Positions 38,453-51,106 of a DNA stretch of 64,000 bases are shown here, one piece after another. Made by a program: the position numbers and the translations under genes. The notes under the pieces were generated by a model. That model saw nothing but the letters and a program-made list of their open reading frames with translations. It had not been told where the DNA came from and searched no databases. The DNA comes from Rotaria sordida (taxonomy: Eukaryota; Rotifera; Eurotatoria; Philodinida; Philodinidae): the NCBI GenBank assembly GCA_905250125.1, contig CAJNOL010000294.1:62001-126000 (forward strand), in the 5' to 3' direction. The first letter of the stretch is position 1, and each line of letters opens with the position of its first letter.

Positions 38453-39294
38453 TCATAATGCATGCTCATAATATGTTCTTGTCATTGGATATTTATGAGC
38501 ATTTTCATATGGAGGTGGTGCATAACATTCTTCGTAGATATGACTAGATAATGTATCTGTTTCAGTTCTATGATGTAGAATAGATAAATATGATGGTGGT
38601 AGAGGTGGAGCACTAGGAATATCTAATGTCTACAATAAAAAAGAAAAAAAAAAGAAATCATGAAAAATAGAAAAGAAAGAAAAGACTTGTTACTTTAGCT
38701 GGAGATCTAATTATTCGTCGTTGATGTATACGAATAAAATATTTGATTAATATGAAAATACCGGTAATAACAAGAAGGATAACAATCGTAGCTATTGCAA
38801 CAGCTGAGTAATTTAAAAAAAAAAACAATATTTAGGAAATTCACAATATTAAAACAAAGTCAACATACCAATATAGAAATTTAAATTCTTGAGCAATTGA
38901 TACGGTGAATAATTGTCGTCTAAGATAAAGAACAAAAAATTATTTTTTTACATCAAAAATTGATTAACTTTACAATTTTGTCGGATATTATTACATGCAC
39001 GACGATCTTGTATTGTTTGACAAGGTACATAATGAAGCATATTACAAGCTAAATCACATCGTATGTCATCTTCAGGTGGACATGAATAAAGATTATTGAT
39101 ACAAAGTTCTATGTAAAAATCAAGGATTCAAATAAAAGAATAAATATATATATATATATAATTAGTTTAAACTTACTACAAAAATGTCCTTCTTCATCAA
39201 AACGATCATGACAATCAATAATTCCATCACAAAATTGTGACCAACGTAATGTACGATTTCCACCATCACATGTATGACCATTTGATGATATCAT
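38453..39294 (-). CDS. Single-pass membrane protein with LDL-receptor class A domain and PPxY tail (LDLRAD3-like)
   Basis: Five minus-strand exons (39294-39177, 39108-38974, 38919-38869, 38803-38694, 38629-38453) give 196 aa from the internal ATG. The first about 40 residues form an LDLa module: TCDGGNRTLRWSQFCDG then IIDCHDRFDEEGHFC, with the DCxDxxDE calcium motif. A Cys-rich linker follows, then a hydrophobic span AVAIATIVILLVITGIFIL (about residues 100-120), then a basic stop-transfer stretch. The cytoplasmic tail has PPLPPSY and APPPYENAH; the latter is a true PPxY, expected to bind WW domains of Nedd4-type ligases as in LDLRAD3. No signal peptide is encoded after this ATG, so a 5' exon must exist; a candidate is given at 40310-40413. 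Only one LDLa is present, against three in vertebrate LDLRAD3. Confidence 0.72.
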
Positions 39295-41084
39295 TGTGCT
39301 TATCTGTCTTATTCAATACAACATCTGAAGAATTAACTAATACATACTGATTCGTTCCTTTTTTTTTTTTGCTTCTTTCATCGTCTTTTTTTCCTCTAAC
39401 AAAATTCATCTGTTTTTTTCTTTTGTCATGATGTAATTGAGATGCTAAAGCAAGAAGAGAAAGAACAAGTCGGAATGATTTCCTTCTTTCTATTCTTTGT
39501 TGTTAGACGCGTTCTTCTTTTTTTTTGCTTTCTTCTTCTCCTTTTCGTTCTCTTTTTATATAAGAATAAGAGTTATTAATATAAGCTAAAGCAGTAACTA
39601 TTCTCATACTACTTACTTTGTTACTGTACAAAAAAGATAATGCTCTTACATACTTGCTGTTCGATGTGACAGTTTTCTTTTCCTTCAAGATCAAGAAAAA
39701 CAAGTTATTGCAATTAACGTACAGACTAGCACACTCGTTCTTCTTTCTTTCATGTAATTAGAATGTATGCCGGCTGTTACACACGTACTATTACTATAAC
39801 TATCACGGCCATCAACAGACAGCTTGTGTCTATAGATCTATATGGCATTGATGATGATGAGTGAACTTCTGTCAAAATGTCATGTTAGATTTTTTTTTCT
39901 CTCTCTCTCTCTCTCTCTATCTATCTACTCATATGGCGTCCAATTAGGTTGTTCATCGGCTGGTTTCGATTTCATTTGCTTGAATGAATAAGTCCAACCC
40001 CGATCCGAATTAACAAATATGATAAGCATTCTTCTATGAATGTCTTAGTCGTCTTCTTCTTTTTTTTCTTGCTCTAATCTGCATGAATAAGAAAAGACAA
40101 TAGAAGAACCAATTTTGTTAATTATTTAGGAAAAAAAAAAGAGATGAACGAGAATCACACACACATATAGAAAAAAAATAATAAAAGAAGAAATTGTTAA
40201 TACCCATATATATATATATATAATATATATATTGTTTTTTCGTAAGCTCTCAGGAGCACACATAAACAAGATTAGATGATGCTCGTCATCACATAGGCCT
40301 TGTATACACAAATGCCCTTCGATCATAAAACAGCTTAGAGAAAGGGAGAGAAGAAAAACACAGTAGATCATCATAGTAGTAAATTTCCTGTGCGTGCATG
40401 TGCATTGATGCAATCAAGATGGCGATGAAGAGAGATCAGTAAAGCTCTAAGAAAAAAAAGATGATAGCTTCAGGCATTTCTTACCTTCTTATCTATCATA
40501 TTGAATGAACGGTTGGTTATACATACTTAAAAATCAAGTGACACTCTCTTTACTAGTAACCTATGCACATCAACACCTCACACATAACACCCTATGGAAG
40601 AAAGATGAAAGACAAGAATGGCCATTATTCATTTTGTGTCCTTGTATTAGGAGTGTGCCTTTTTGAATTATCTTTTTTTTTTCTTTTTTTGCTTTTTTTT
40701 TACTCTCTTCTCGCTCGACTGTCTCTTTTCTTTTATCGCATAGATATAAATGTGTGTGTGTGTGTGTTCGCTACCATCGTTGACAAAAGAATACGGCGTT
40801 GTCGACATGCTTGCTCTCTCGTTTGAATGAAAAGAAAACAACACGAAAAGAATTTTAGAGTAGCAATTCCAATGCTTGTACTAAAACCCCGTTTTCCGTT
40901 CTGTCAACGTCATTGATAATAGATGAAAAGAATTGTTACAATTGCTATTATTCAAATAGAACCGTGTACCCGACTATATAATTAAGCATATGTATTTACT
41001 ACTATTCTAAAGACACTAGTCGTTTCCGTATTTATAAAAAAAAAAGAAAAAAGAAAAAAGAAACGTCATTGATTATTTGTCAAG
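39295..41084 (-). promoter_or_regulatory. Low-complexity interval upstream of the LDLa gene
   Basis: 1.8 kb between the LDLa gene and the end of the M1-like gene, both on the minus strand. It has CT/GA runs (39900-39920), a TG run near 40751-40765 and AT repeats near 40206-40230. Apart from a candidate signal-peptide exon (40310-40413) I see no coding region. Composition resembles the SoxD upstream block, so regulatory DNA is likely. Confidence 0.45.
40310..40413 (-). CDS. Candidate signal-peptide exon of the LDLa gene
   Basis: A minus-strand frame starting at 40413 (or MM at 40374) encodes a short positive start and a hydrophobic core, MMIYCVFLLSLSLSCF, then MIEGH: a good secretory signal. 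A GT donor after the codon pair for GH leaves two bases, the phase needed to join an acceptor (GATAAG) ending just before 39303 and read on into the LDLa exon. The donor GTGTAT is not strong, and similar hydrophobic frames arise by chance in T-rich DNA. Confidence 0.3.
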
Positions 41085-44000
41085 TCAAATCAAATATGCA
41101 TTTTGATTATTTTCATTGTCAAGCCAATGTAAAAATTCATATTGATTAGTAGTTAACCATGTGAAAATTAATGATTGAAATTCAAGAATCATTGGATGAG
41201 AACTAAAATTTCCTTGTATAGTACTTGTATGAAATAAGAAATCAATAAGTTCATCATTATTTGTTGGCCATTGTTCATTGTCAATTGTTTTTAATTGTTC
41301 AAAATTTTTGATTGATGAATATGTAAGAATATTTCGATAACATGGCCATTTAAATGGTGATGGTGGACATAAATTATTTAAATAAAAATCAATCTGTTCT
41401 GTTGTTTGAATACCACAAGATAAACCAGTTATAATCGATGATGGAATAAGTTGATATTGAAATTTTTGTTGAATGAAATGAATTAGATCATACCAATATT
41501 TATTATTTTGTTGTCGAACTGTTTGACAAATAATATTCATAATTATCCGATCAGGATATATAAATAATGATGGTATTTGAAGTTGATTAAAACTTGTTAA
41601 CATGTTCGTTTGATTATGATAAATTATTGATTTTGTTGATGACAGATCTAAATTGAATCGTTGATTATTAAAAATAAATTGTATAAGTATTTGTGGATCA
41701 TTTCTATTTGATATTTGTTGTAAACAAATTGAATGATTAATTGAACAACATAATTCTAAAAATATATCATTTATAATTTGTTGATTATAATATTTAATAT
41801 CAATTAATATTTGTCGTGTCCATAATTGATTTAAACAAAATGGATTAAAAATTTTTCGAAGAAAAATAAGAAATTTTTCTTCATATAAATTTGATAACAT
41901 TGATCGATACCATTTAAGAATTTTATTTATAACTAATAAATCATTTTTTGTAAATGATTGTTGAAAAAATAAATTTATTAATTGTAATGAATATTTAATA
42001 GATATTTTATTAGCAAGATTAAATAAAAAACTATCAAATAGAAGTTTAGAAAATATATTTAATTGTTGATGATGAAAAATTTTTATTTCATCAATAATAT
42101 AATTCCATGATGGATAAAAAATATGTATAAATGGATTTAATGGTATTAAAATTGATGAAGAATTTGAAAATAATTCTAAAAAATTTATTGATAAAGAAGA
42201 ATCATTAAGAAAATGATAAATTATTGGATGAATTGATGAAATAGATAATGAACAATTTGAATTAAATTTAAATAGATACATATCAATTATTGATGAATTA
42301 TAGAAAACTATTGGATGACCAGAAATTTTTGACCAAATTAAAAATGAAGATGAATTAGTAAAAAAAATTGATGATAAAATTGATTGATTGATAAAAGAAT
42401 TATTTGAATGTTGAATTAATTGTTGAATTCGTGAATGAAATTGTATATCACCAATATATAATCGATATTCAGTTATAAATGCTTCACCTTTTTCGATTAA
42501 AATATTTTCTGATCTAGACATATATAAAATAGAAATCAATCTTAATTTCTGTAGATTACTAGCAACTCTTTTTTAAATAGTTTATTTTTATTAACTGATA
42601 AGATTTGATTGTATTCGTCATATGAAAAAATAATATTCGATATCCATTTATTTCTCGTAAGAAGTGTTAGAATCTATATTTTCATGTTTCTTTTTTTTGT
42701 TACAAAATGTCAAGGTGTAATACAAAAATAAGGCAAACTTTATAGATAATAGACGAGCAATTCTATATATAGTCTAATTATTATAGTTGAGCATAATAAT
42801 TAGTAAGGATTGCATGTAATTATGAGAAAAAAAATCCGTTTCTATTACTTTAAAAAACCGGAATAAAAAAGAATGGTAATTTGAGAATGCTTTCTTTGTT
42901 ATGAGAGAAAAGAAAATCTGTATGAAACTATAAATCATTAAAATATGAAAGAAATCTTTAAATTTTTGTAATTTAGATTTCTTACTTAATATCGTTTGAT
43001 TCTTCAACTAATGTAGGATTACACAATGAATCACGTACAATACTGGACATAAATCGTTCAATTTGTGAATTATTATTTCCAATTGTATCATAAGTTTTAT
43101 GAAATAAATGACTTGCAATACTTCTTGCTAAACTTTGACTAAACCATTTTGTATCTTTATCAAATTGAATTAATATATCAATCCATTGATAAGCTATTAT
43201 TAAAAAAATAAATTCACGTTGTTGAATAATTTGTTCAGCTGATATATTAATTAATAAAGTATTTTGATCAATAAATACTAAACCAGGTTTAGAAATAATT
43301 TGATCATTTAATTCTAAAACAGTAATTAATGTTAATTTATTTAATGGAAATTTTTGTGAAAAATAAGATTCAAATATTCGAAGTGTATTTAATGTATAAT
43401 TAAATATATAAGAAAATAAATCAATTTCATATGATGAATTAATTGGAAAACATAATTGAAGTATATCAATAGTTTGACATTCATATTGATGTAATAAAGC
43501 AAAAGATATTTGTGAAATATCATATAATGAACTTATTTGATTAACTGGTAAATTAGAAATAATATAATCAGAACTAATTATATTTATATTAAATGTTGTT
43601 CGATAATATGAATGAGAAAAATAAGGAAATAAATAATTATTAGTAAATAAAATACGATATTTTGTTGACCATATTTGATGAATAAAATTTGATTTTATTG
43701 TATTTAATATAATTATATGAATACTAATTGATATTATATAATTTCCTGAATAGAAAATTTTGTTCCATTGATTTTTTTTTTCTATTATAATATGATTATT
43801 TTTAATTTGAATTTTAATTGGTATTGAAATTTCATTGTGATAAAGAATAATTGAAGATATTTCAATTTCATGATTATTTGATTTAATAATTGAAAATTGA
43901 TAACGATTTTGTGTTAATTGAAAAGAAATTTTCATATGACAAATCAAATAATCTACATGATCAATAAATTCAAGATCATAATGTTGAGGAATAATATCGT

Positions 44001-44124
44001 CTTGAAAATCATCTATTGTCAATTGAATAGGATGATAAAATAAACTTAGAAATATAATCACACTCAATATAAATCCAACAAGAATAAGTAAAATAATAAG
44101 AATTTTCATATTTCGATTCAACAT
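41085..44124 (-). CDS. M1-family aminopeptidase-like membrane protein lacking the catalytic site
   Basis: Two minus-strand exons (44124-42986 and 42513-41085) give 855 aa, the normal size of an aminopeptidase N/ERAP-type ectoenzyme. Residues about 6-30 are a single hydrophobic span after a short basic start, so a type II membrane protein. IPQHYDLEF is the usual start of the M1 N-terminal beta domain. The active-site region reads FLIIAYQWIDIL where M1 enzymes have HELAHQWFG, then KWFSQSLAR in place of WLNEGFA. Both zinc histidines, the catalytic glutamate and the third zinc ligand (Glu to Gln) are gone. The GAMEN motif is replaced by ISKPGLVFID. The C-terminal half is helical and Asn/Gln/Ile-rich, like the ERAP1-C domain, with ISGHPIVFYN at its start. 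Presumably a non-catalytic binding protein. The frame is open throughout, so this looks like a maintained pseudoenzyme, not a pseudogene. Confidence 0.72.
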
Positions 44125-44875
44125 TATATTTGTATTGAATTTGTTTAGTCATTAGAAAACAAAACTTTAGTTTATATAGAGAGATATATTTATCCAAATT
44201 TGCGAACATAGTTTATTTTTCGTTTTTCTTATTTCTTTTTTTTCAAGATAATGTTCATACAAAGAAAAACAAATAGGTAAGATAAAGTATAGCGTTAAGT
44301 TAATTAGGAAGATTGATTTGACAGCACAAAAAATTAAAAAAAGAAATCGGATTGTAGTTAATTGTGCAAATCAAACCTACGTGTTGTTATTGTTTTGAAA
44401 AAAAAAAAACTTTGTTATGTATTCATTTATTTATTTTTATTCTTTACCTCTGTCATAATATTGAAAACCACTATACAAAAAGGAAAGGATTATCAGTGTA
44501 TCATTTATTCTACTAAAGTAAATATCAACGAACCACTCATACATATATTCACATTCGTCCCTCATCTTTGTCCTCTGATTATTCTTGTTATTAAGAAATC
44601 AAAAAAAACATAAAAATAGGCAACAAGAAGATTACTCTATCGCCCACATCGCGTCTGACTGAAATCCAACCGCAAGAAAAAATGTGAAGATAAGGATGAT
44701 CTTTGCGTGGTGTTAAACTTAAAATATACGCGTATGCACACATGACTAACCTAACTACCACGCATTCATCTTAACTGAGAAAGTCATAGCTTTCTTGTGG
44801 TTTAAAAAGGATTTGTTTCTTCGATTTTTATCCATTGTATTATTATTTCATTTTTCGAACATACGAAAACGAACA
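44125..44875. promoter_or_regulatory. Divergent upstream region of M1-like (-) and EGF-repeat (+) genes
   Basis: 751 bp between divergent start codons with no supported coding frame. AT-rich with a short higher-GC patch at about 44630-44760 (ATCGCCCACATCGCGTCTGA and nearby). Presumed to hold both promoters. Confidence 0.5.
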
Positions 44876-47216
44876 ATGCTATTCTTACATCGATATATTA
44901 TTTTATGTACACTTGCTACATTAATCATCAATGTTATTGGTCAAAGTAAGTTAATATATAAAAAGAATATTTATTAGAAAAACAAAAAATCAAATTTCTT
45001 TTGTTTTATGATTTCGTAGACGCATGTCAAGATTTCTCAGCTGATGCAGGAAATTGTACAAAATTTATTCGATGTTTTCAACACTTACGTATTCGATTTA
45101 CATGTGCTCCTGGTACAGCATGGGAAGATTCACTTAAAACATGTGTATGGCTAGAACAAGTTGAAGCCTGTCAACAAGTTAAAAAACAACGTCAACTGGG
45201 TAATTATTTTTTTTTTTTTTACAATAACTAACATTCAAAAAAATAAAATAAAATAGATACAACTAGTGATATGGTTACATATGATGCTGATATAAATGCT
45301 CTTAATGATATTCCTGTTGGTCAAACATTAGCTGAAGCACGAGCACTTGGACCAATTGTTACACCAAGACAATATCGATGTTCATTTTGTAGAACTGGTC
45401 TTTGTGGTATTGTTGTTAATACAATTCAATGTTTTTGTGGTAATGTTCAATGTCCACCAGCAACAACAACAACAACAACAACACGTATGAAATGTGTATT
45501 TTCATTTGAAAGGGAATCTACTTATTTTCATATTTTAGCTCAACCACGAAATCCATGTGCTGATAGTCCATGTAAGTAATTAAAAATTTCTTATTCTAAA
45601 TAAAAGAAAAACAAAAAAAAAATCTTGATTAGGTTTGAATGGTGGTCAATGTGTTCCAGTAGGAACAGGATTTATTTGTCATTGTCCAGAAACATTTACT
45701 GGTAATCGTTGTGAAGCACCAGGTATAATTTATTTTGTTTTTTTTTTGTTATTTATCTATGCAATATTGTTCTATTAGCTCCTACACCTTGCCAACCAAA
45801 TCCCTGCCAGAATGGCGGAACATGTGTGCCACAAGGTACATCATTTTATTGTCAATGCCCATCAACATTTACTGGTTATTGTTGTGAAAATCGTGTAACT
45901 ACAACAACACCATTTAATCCATGTGCTCAATCAGCTTGTCAAAATGGTGGTCAATGTATTCCAGCAGGCAATTGTAAGCTCATTATTATTGATGGATTAA
46001 AAAAAAAAACAAATAAGATTTTCTTTATTTTGTTTCGTTTTTTTTTATAGCATATGTTTGTCAATGTCCAAATGGTTTTTATGGTACTCGATGTGAATGT
46101 CGTAATTATTGTATACCTAATCCATGCCTTAATAATGGTCTCTGCACACAAACAACATCTGGTTACATTTGTTCATGTACATTTCCATACACTGGTACTA
46201 ATTGTCAACAAGGTAAGTTACTTTTTCAGATATTTTTACTCATTTATTCTATTGTTTTCTTTTTCTTTTAGTGATAACCACAACAACAACAACAACAACT
46301 ACTGTTGCTACACGTGCACCATGTGGTAATGCTTGTGCATGTATTGTAACACCATGTCCATTTGTTATTGTAACAAATCCATGTGTACCAAATCCATGGT
46401 TTGTTTCTTTTATTTTCATTGAATTGAAAAAGATTTTCTATGTGTATGTCTGTGTGCCTGTATTTTTTTAAATGTATAGTCAAAATATGGGTGGATGTGC
46501 TGTTCAAAATCGAGCAGCAAGATGTTGGTGTTCAGATGGTTATCAAGGATATTATTGTCAATTTAGTATGTTTTGAAAATTGAATCAATATATATATATC
46601 TATTATTGGAAATATTTAGGACGTAGTGCTCGATCATTAATATCAAAAACATGTAATAAGACATGTCTTAATGGTGGTCAATGTTATATAGATGAACAAA
46701 AAGGTGGTCAACTTCAATGTTCATGTCCAAATGAATATTATGGACCAACATGCGAATATAGTAATTTATTTCTTTTTTTTTTCTTTTTGTTATTTGAATT
46801 TGAAAATTTAATTTGACGTGTCTTTTGTTTTTCTTTTGATTAGTGAATCGACCAAAATCATGTTTACCAAAAAATCCCTGTATGAATAATGGTAAATGTA
46901 TAACAACAAGTGTTGGTTCAGAATGTGTTTGTCGAAAGGGTACATTCGGTGTTTTATGTGAACAAAGTAAGTTTGTGTTTTTTTTTTCTCTCTCAATGAA
47001 ATTTAAATTTTATTCTGTATTTTAAGTTGAACGATCACTTAAGGAAAAATATTGTCCACTTGATTGTCAAGGTGGTGGTACATGTGTTTATGTTGGTTCA
47101 ACAGCAAAATGTCATTGTAAACCAGGTCGAACTGGTCGTTTATGTGAAAAACGTACGTCTTTTATCAAATTCTTTCTTTCTTTTATTTATTTGAATTTAT
47201 TTTAGTTTCTGGTTAA
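44876..47216 (+). CDS. Secreted chitin-binding (CBM14) and EGF-repeat protein
   Basis: Thirteen exons, 44876-44945 to 47206-47216, give 523 aa. A signal peptide (MLFLHRYIILCTLATLIIN) is followed by a peritrophin-A type domain: ACQDF, NCTKFIRCFQHLRIRFTCA, PGTAWEDSLKTCVW, with six cysteines. Next come a distinct Cys-rich segment and Thr-rich linkers. Then follow at least eight EGF-like modules, recognisable by NPC..NGGQC, C.CP..F.G..C and similar, e.g. PCQNGGTCVPQGTSFYCQCP. Most introns are phase 1, usual for shuffled EGF modules. No membrane span is encoded before the stop, so it is probably extracellular: cuticle/lorica, mucus or egg-envelope matrix are possible sites. The last exon codes only three residues; an alternative 3' end is possible. 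Confidence 0.85.
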
Positions 47217-48614
47217 ATAGACAAATCAAGAATGACATTGAAATATTATAATTCAAGAAATTTCATAAACTTTTTTCTTTTTTGCGTATATTTATGTTAA
47301 TTTTTTTTTTTGACAAGAAATAAGCGAGTCAATAGATCAAAAAGGATTTTTTTTTGTCTGTATGTACAAATAGCTTTCTTTTTTTTTATTTTTATTCTTC
47401 AAATATACTATATTCATATTTACGTATATTTATCAAGAAAAGAAAAAACTTGTACTTCTTAATAATGTCATGGTTTTTTTTTTTGTGTTGCCTCAAGTGA
47501 ATAATTTTCTATTCATGTCTACACAAACATTTTAAGTAGTACAGGAATAAGTTCGATCTTAAAAAATGTTGAAAAGAAAAAAAAAACAAGAGATATAAGT
47601 TTTATTCTAACAGAGAACAAATACAACTACTGATGGAAGAATTGTAGTAGTTGGTCTTGGTGCAGTTTGTTTAGCACATCAATATTTACATAACATGCAG
47701 CTTGATAAAATAGGGGAAAAAAAAGAAAGAAGTTGATTTTTTGTGCATTATGTATTTTGTTTTTCTAGAGCCCTCCATAACGTTACCCTCATCATCATCA
47801 TTATCATCGATCACTAAGACAAGCATCTGAAACATCATCAGGTTCTTATATGTCAATTTATTTGTCGATTCGAACAGCCGATGTTATTTAACCAATGCAA
47901 CGTTATACGCATAGGATTAATGCTTATGGCTACATGCATCAATAATATTTTGATGATTCTTCTTACATGAAAAGTACACTTATTTCAATTTGTGAAACAT
48001 CTTTGTTAATTAGTTGTCAAGTCTATGTTGAAATAAACGTTCTGACTTTTTTTTTTCTCATACATGCCAATCATAGATCATAAGAAACAGAGAGAGACAG
48101 AAAAAAAAATGATGATAAGTTGTTCTTACTGACGTCTGTCTACTTCTAGTAATAATCATAAGAAAAAAGAAAAGGCAAAGTATAGAAAAGTCTATCATTG
48201 CTGATACTGTACAGATGGATTTATTTATCTGTTTTATGTATATGAGAGACAGTTCTAGTAGATATAGTAAATGAGAAAGAGACAGAAACAGAATACTAAG
48301 AAAATAGTACAATATATATGCATAGTTGGTATAACCGCAACTATCGATCCTTTTAGGCAAATAACATACGTACTTGCTATTCTTATTATTATCATCACTC
48401 GATATACAGTTATTGATTCTGGAACAAGTAAGTCGAAGTGTGAGTGAGAGAGAGAGAGAAAAAAAAGAGAAAGTAATCATTCCTTTCATCAGTACTTAAT
48501 AAATGATTGATTTTGTACGATTAGTCTGTCGATAAAAGTGAACAAGAAAATAAAGAAAAAAAAAAAGCAGAATCTTCTAACACTTAATTAATACAAAAAA
48601 TAAAAAAGACAAGG
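47217..48614. other. Interval between the EGF-repeat gene and the innexin
   Basis: 1.4 kb. It holds 3' untranslated sequence of the EGF gene, an unassigned coding-like patch near 47.6-47.9 kb (listed separately) and a GA-rich low-complexity stretch (about 48060-48480) that is likely the innexin upstream region. Minus-strand frames across 48058-48489 are Ser/Leu/Ile-rich shadows of GA repeats. Confidence 0.45.
47612..47738 (+). other. Unassigned coding-like patch with a hydrophobic stretch
   Basis: After an acceptor-like TTCTAACAG, an open frame reads TNTTTDGRIVVVGLGAVCLA and HQYLHNMQL before a stop. The hydrophobic part could be a membrane anchor. About 50 bp later a His/Ser-rich frame (about 47786-47891) is also codon-like. 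Neither joins in frame to the last long exon of the EGF gene (its donor at 47153 is phase 1), so I cannot attach it. It may be an alternative 3' exon of that gene, another small gene, or chance. Confidence 0.2.
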
Positions 48615-51106
48615 ATGGATATTCTCAATGCTTTTCATCGTTTACCACAAATAAGTTATTTTGGTATTCGACGTGACGATGATTTTGCTGATCGTTTAAA
48701 TTATAAATATACAGTTGGTTTATTAATATTTTTTTCAATTGTTGTTGCTAGTAAACAATTTTCAAATGATCATATTCAATGGTATGAATTTACACAAACA
48801 AAAAAAACTAATTTATTAAAGAAAATAAAGAATTTTCTTGGTTTTTTTTTGTTTTTAGTTGGGTACCAGCTATATTTACACGAAATTATGAAATTTATGT
48901 ATCTAATTATTGTTGGATTCATAATGTAAGACAAAAAAAAAAAATTTGTTTGTTTGGTTTTTTCAGTAAACATTTTTCTTAGACTTATCATATTAATATA
49001 AGTGAACCAAATATGAAACGAACTAATGAAAAACGTTATGTATTACGATATTATCAATTTGTTCCATTTATTTTACTTATACAAGCTTTATTCTATTTAC
49101 TTCCACGTTTATGTTGGCGTTCATTTAGTCGTCATTCAGGTATTGATATAAAAAATTTAATGGATGCAGCACATAATCTTAAAAATGTTAAACGTTTTCA
49201 TAAACATAAATCTATTATGAGTTATCTTGTTTCATTAATTCATCAATATATTGGTGATCCAAGAAAAAAATTAAAACAAGAACATAGTCGAATTATAGCT
49301 TATATACAAGGTTTACTTAGTTGTATAATTAGTGCAACAAATACATTTAATGGATATTTATTTTTTCTTTATTTATTTATGAAATTATTATATATTATAA
49401 ATACACTTGTTCAATTATATGCTATACGTCTTTTACTTGAACAACAATGGACTGTCAATGAAACAATAAAAGATTTTCGTCGAATATTTACAATAAATAT
49501 TTTACGTACAAATCCATTATCAAAATATTTTCCAAAAATTAGTATGTGTGATTTTCGTATTATTGAACCAAATAGTGATGATGGACATAAATATACAGTT
49601 CAATGTAAGTTATTCAACATGAAATACATACAAATGATTGAAGTTGAAAGGAAAAACAAAAAAACGAATTTCAAATATAAGTATAACAATAAACAGTTAT
49701 TATAGCTACATATTCTAATCGTTACTGGAAAAGCAAATGGCTCTAACGGCCTCTTGAGCTCAGATTTAGTCTGATTGGTGGAAAAACGATTTGATAAGAT
49801 TAGGAAACCACAGGAGAATATGTACAGATAGTCGGTTGTCTAAAAGAAGAAAAAACCTAGTGCTATTTTATTGCGTTTCTCTACTCATAGATACGATCTC
49901 CGAAAAACAAGATGAAGAAGTTTGACATAAAATTTTTCTAACGAGGAAATTCTTCCAACTGATAACCTACGTTTGACTTCATATTTTGTTGATTATTGAG
50001 ATCCATTGTTTAGATAAACAGTGCTAGAATGATTTTTGTCTGAAATTTTATCTGAAAATAGATCTCACGGATCTTATAATATCCTATAAGTTTCAGCCAA
50101 AACTATAAAATATCTTGAGAAGAAACTATCTGTTCTTGCTGGAACTTTCAGAATATTATAAAAACCACAAGTTCTATTTCCAAAAAAAATTTCAGACTAG
50201 AATTACTCGCTTCGATTTTCCTCGTCATATTCTCGAATAGACCGATAATTCAATAAAATAATCATAGCTGAAAAAGGACACATTTTCTTTTAGAACTTTT
50301 ATCTACACCATGGACAAAAATTATCAGTTGAACAAATTCTTTCGTTAGATTATTGATAAAAATTATTCTTCGACTATCTTTTCCTAATTGTAAGATCATT
50401 GAGTTCGATTATTATCTATAATAGGAATGATATCATTCGTTATGTCGTTGCATAAATTTCTCTCATTAATATACATGATAATCCAACTTCGTAGAAAACT
50501 AGTTCTCTATAAAATATTATATCTAAGATAATTTTTACATTTCTAAATTCAAATCTTTCTACATTGTTTTGAAATCTTTTTATTTTCTAAGACATCTTTT
50601 ATAAATATACTCTACATAAGTTTTCCGGGTTTTTTTTATTTATATTAGGTGTATTAACTATAAATGTATATAATGAACAAATTTTTACTGTATTATACAT
50701 TTGGATGAATATTGTTCTTGTAGTAACTATTTATAATTTTATATCTTGGTTAATATTTTTACTTTTTCCACGTCTTCGTTATTCATTTTTTACACAACGT
50801 ATACATATGCAACAAAGTATAACAACATTACGTACAAGTATGCATGTATTTGTTTATAATTATTTACAATATGATGGATTTTTTATTTTACGTCTTATAC
50901 ATTCAAATATTGGTGATGATATAACATCAAATATTTTAACAAATCTATGGAGAAATTTTCAACGTTCTGATAAACCGACATCAGTTGATAATTCAATTGG
51001 TGCTACAATATCATTGACAGCAACTGGTAATAGAGGTTTAAATATGAAAACTAATGGCCAAACTAGTTCCCTATTTGACTATACAAAAACTAGTACAAAT
51101 CTTTAA
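48615..51106 (+). CDS. Innexin gap-junction channel subunit
   Basis: Four exons (48615-48781, 48859-48925, 48983-49604, 50649-51106) give 437 aa. It forms hemichannels and gap junctions in the plasma membrane. Four membrane spans are visible: about residues 32-48, 100-120, a long third segment around residues 190-215 (CIISATNTFNGYLFFLYLFM) and 288-310. Diagnostic features are the first extracellular loop with CWVPAIF and NYCWIHNTY, then YQFVPFILLIQALFYLLPR, and the second loop ending VQCVLTINVYNEQIF. These cysteines are the usual loop disulfide residues. The YYQFVP motif replaces the common YYQWVP. The C-terminal tail is short and polar. The last intron (49605-50648) is 1.04 kb. Confidence 0.95.
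49605..50648 (+). other. 1.04-kb intron of the innexin gene
   Basis: Donor GTAAGT, acceptor TTATATTAG. Contains less AT-biased sequence with words typical of the window's old repeats, but I found no second copy, inverted ends or target duplication. Confidence 0.5.
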
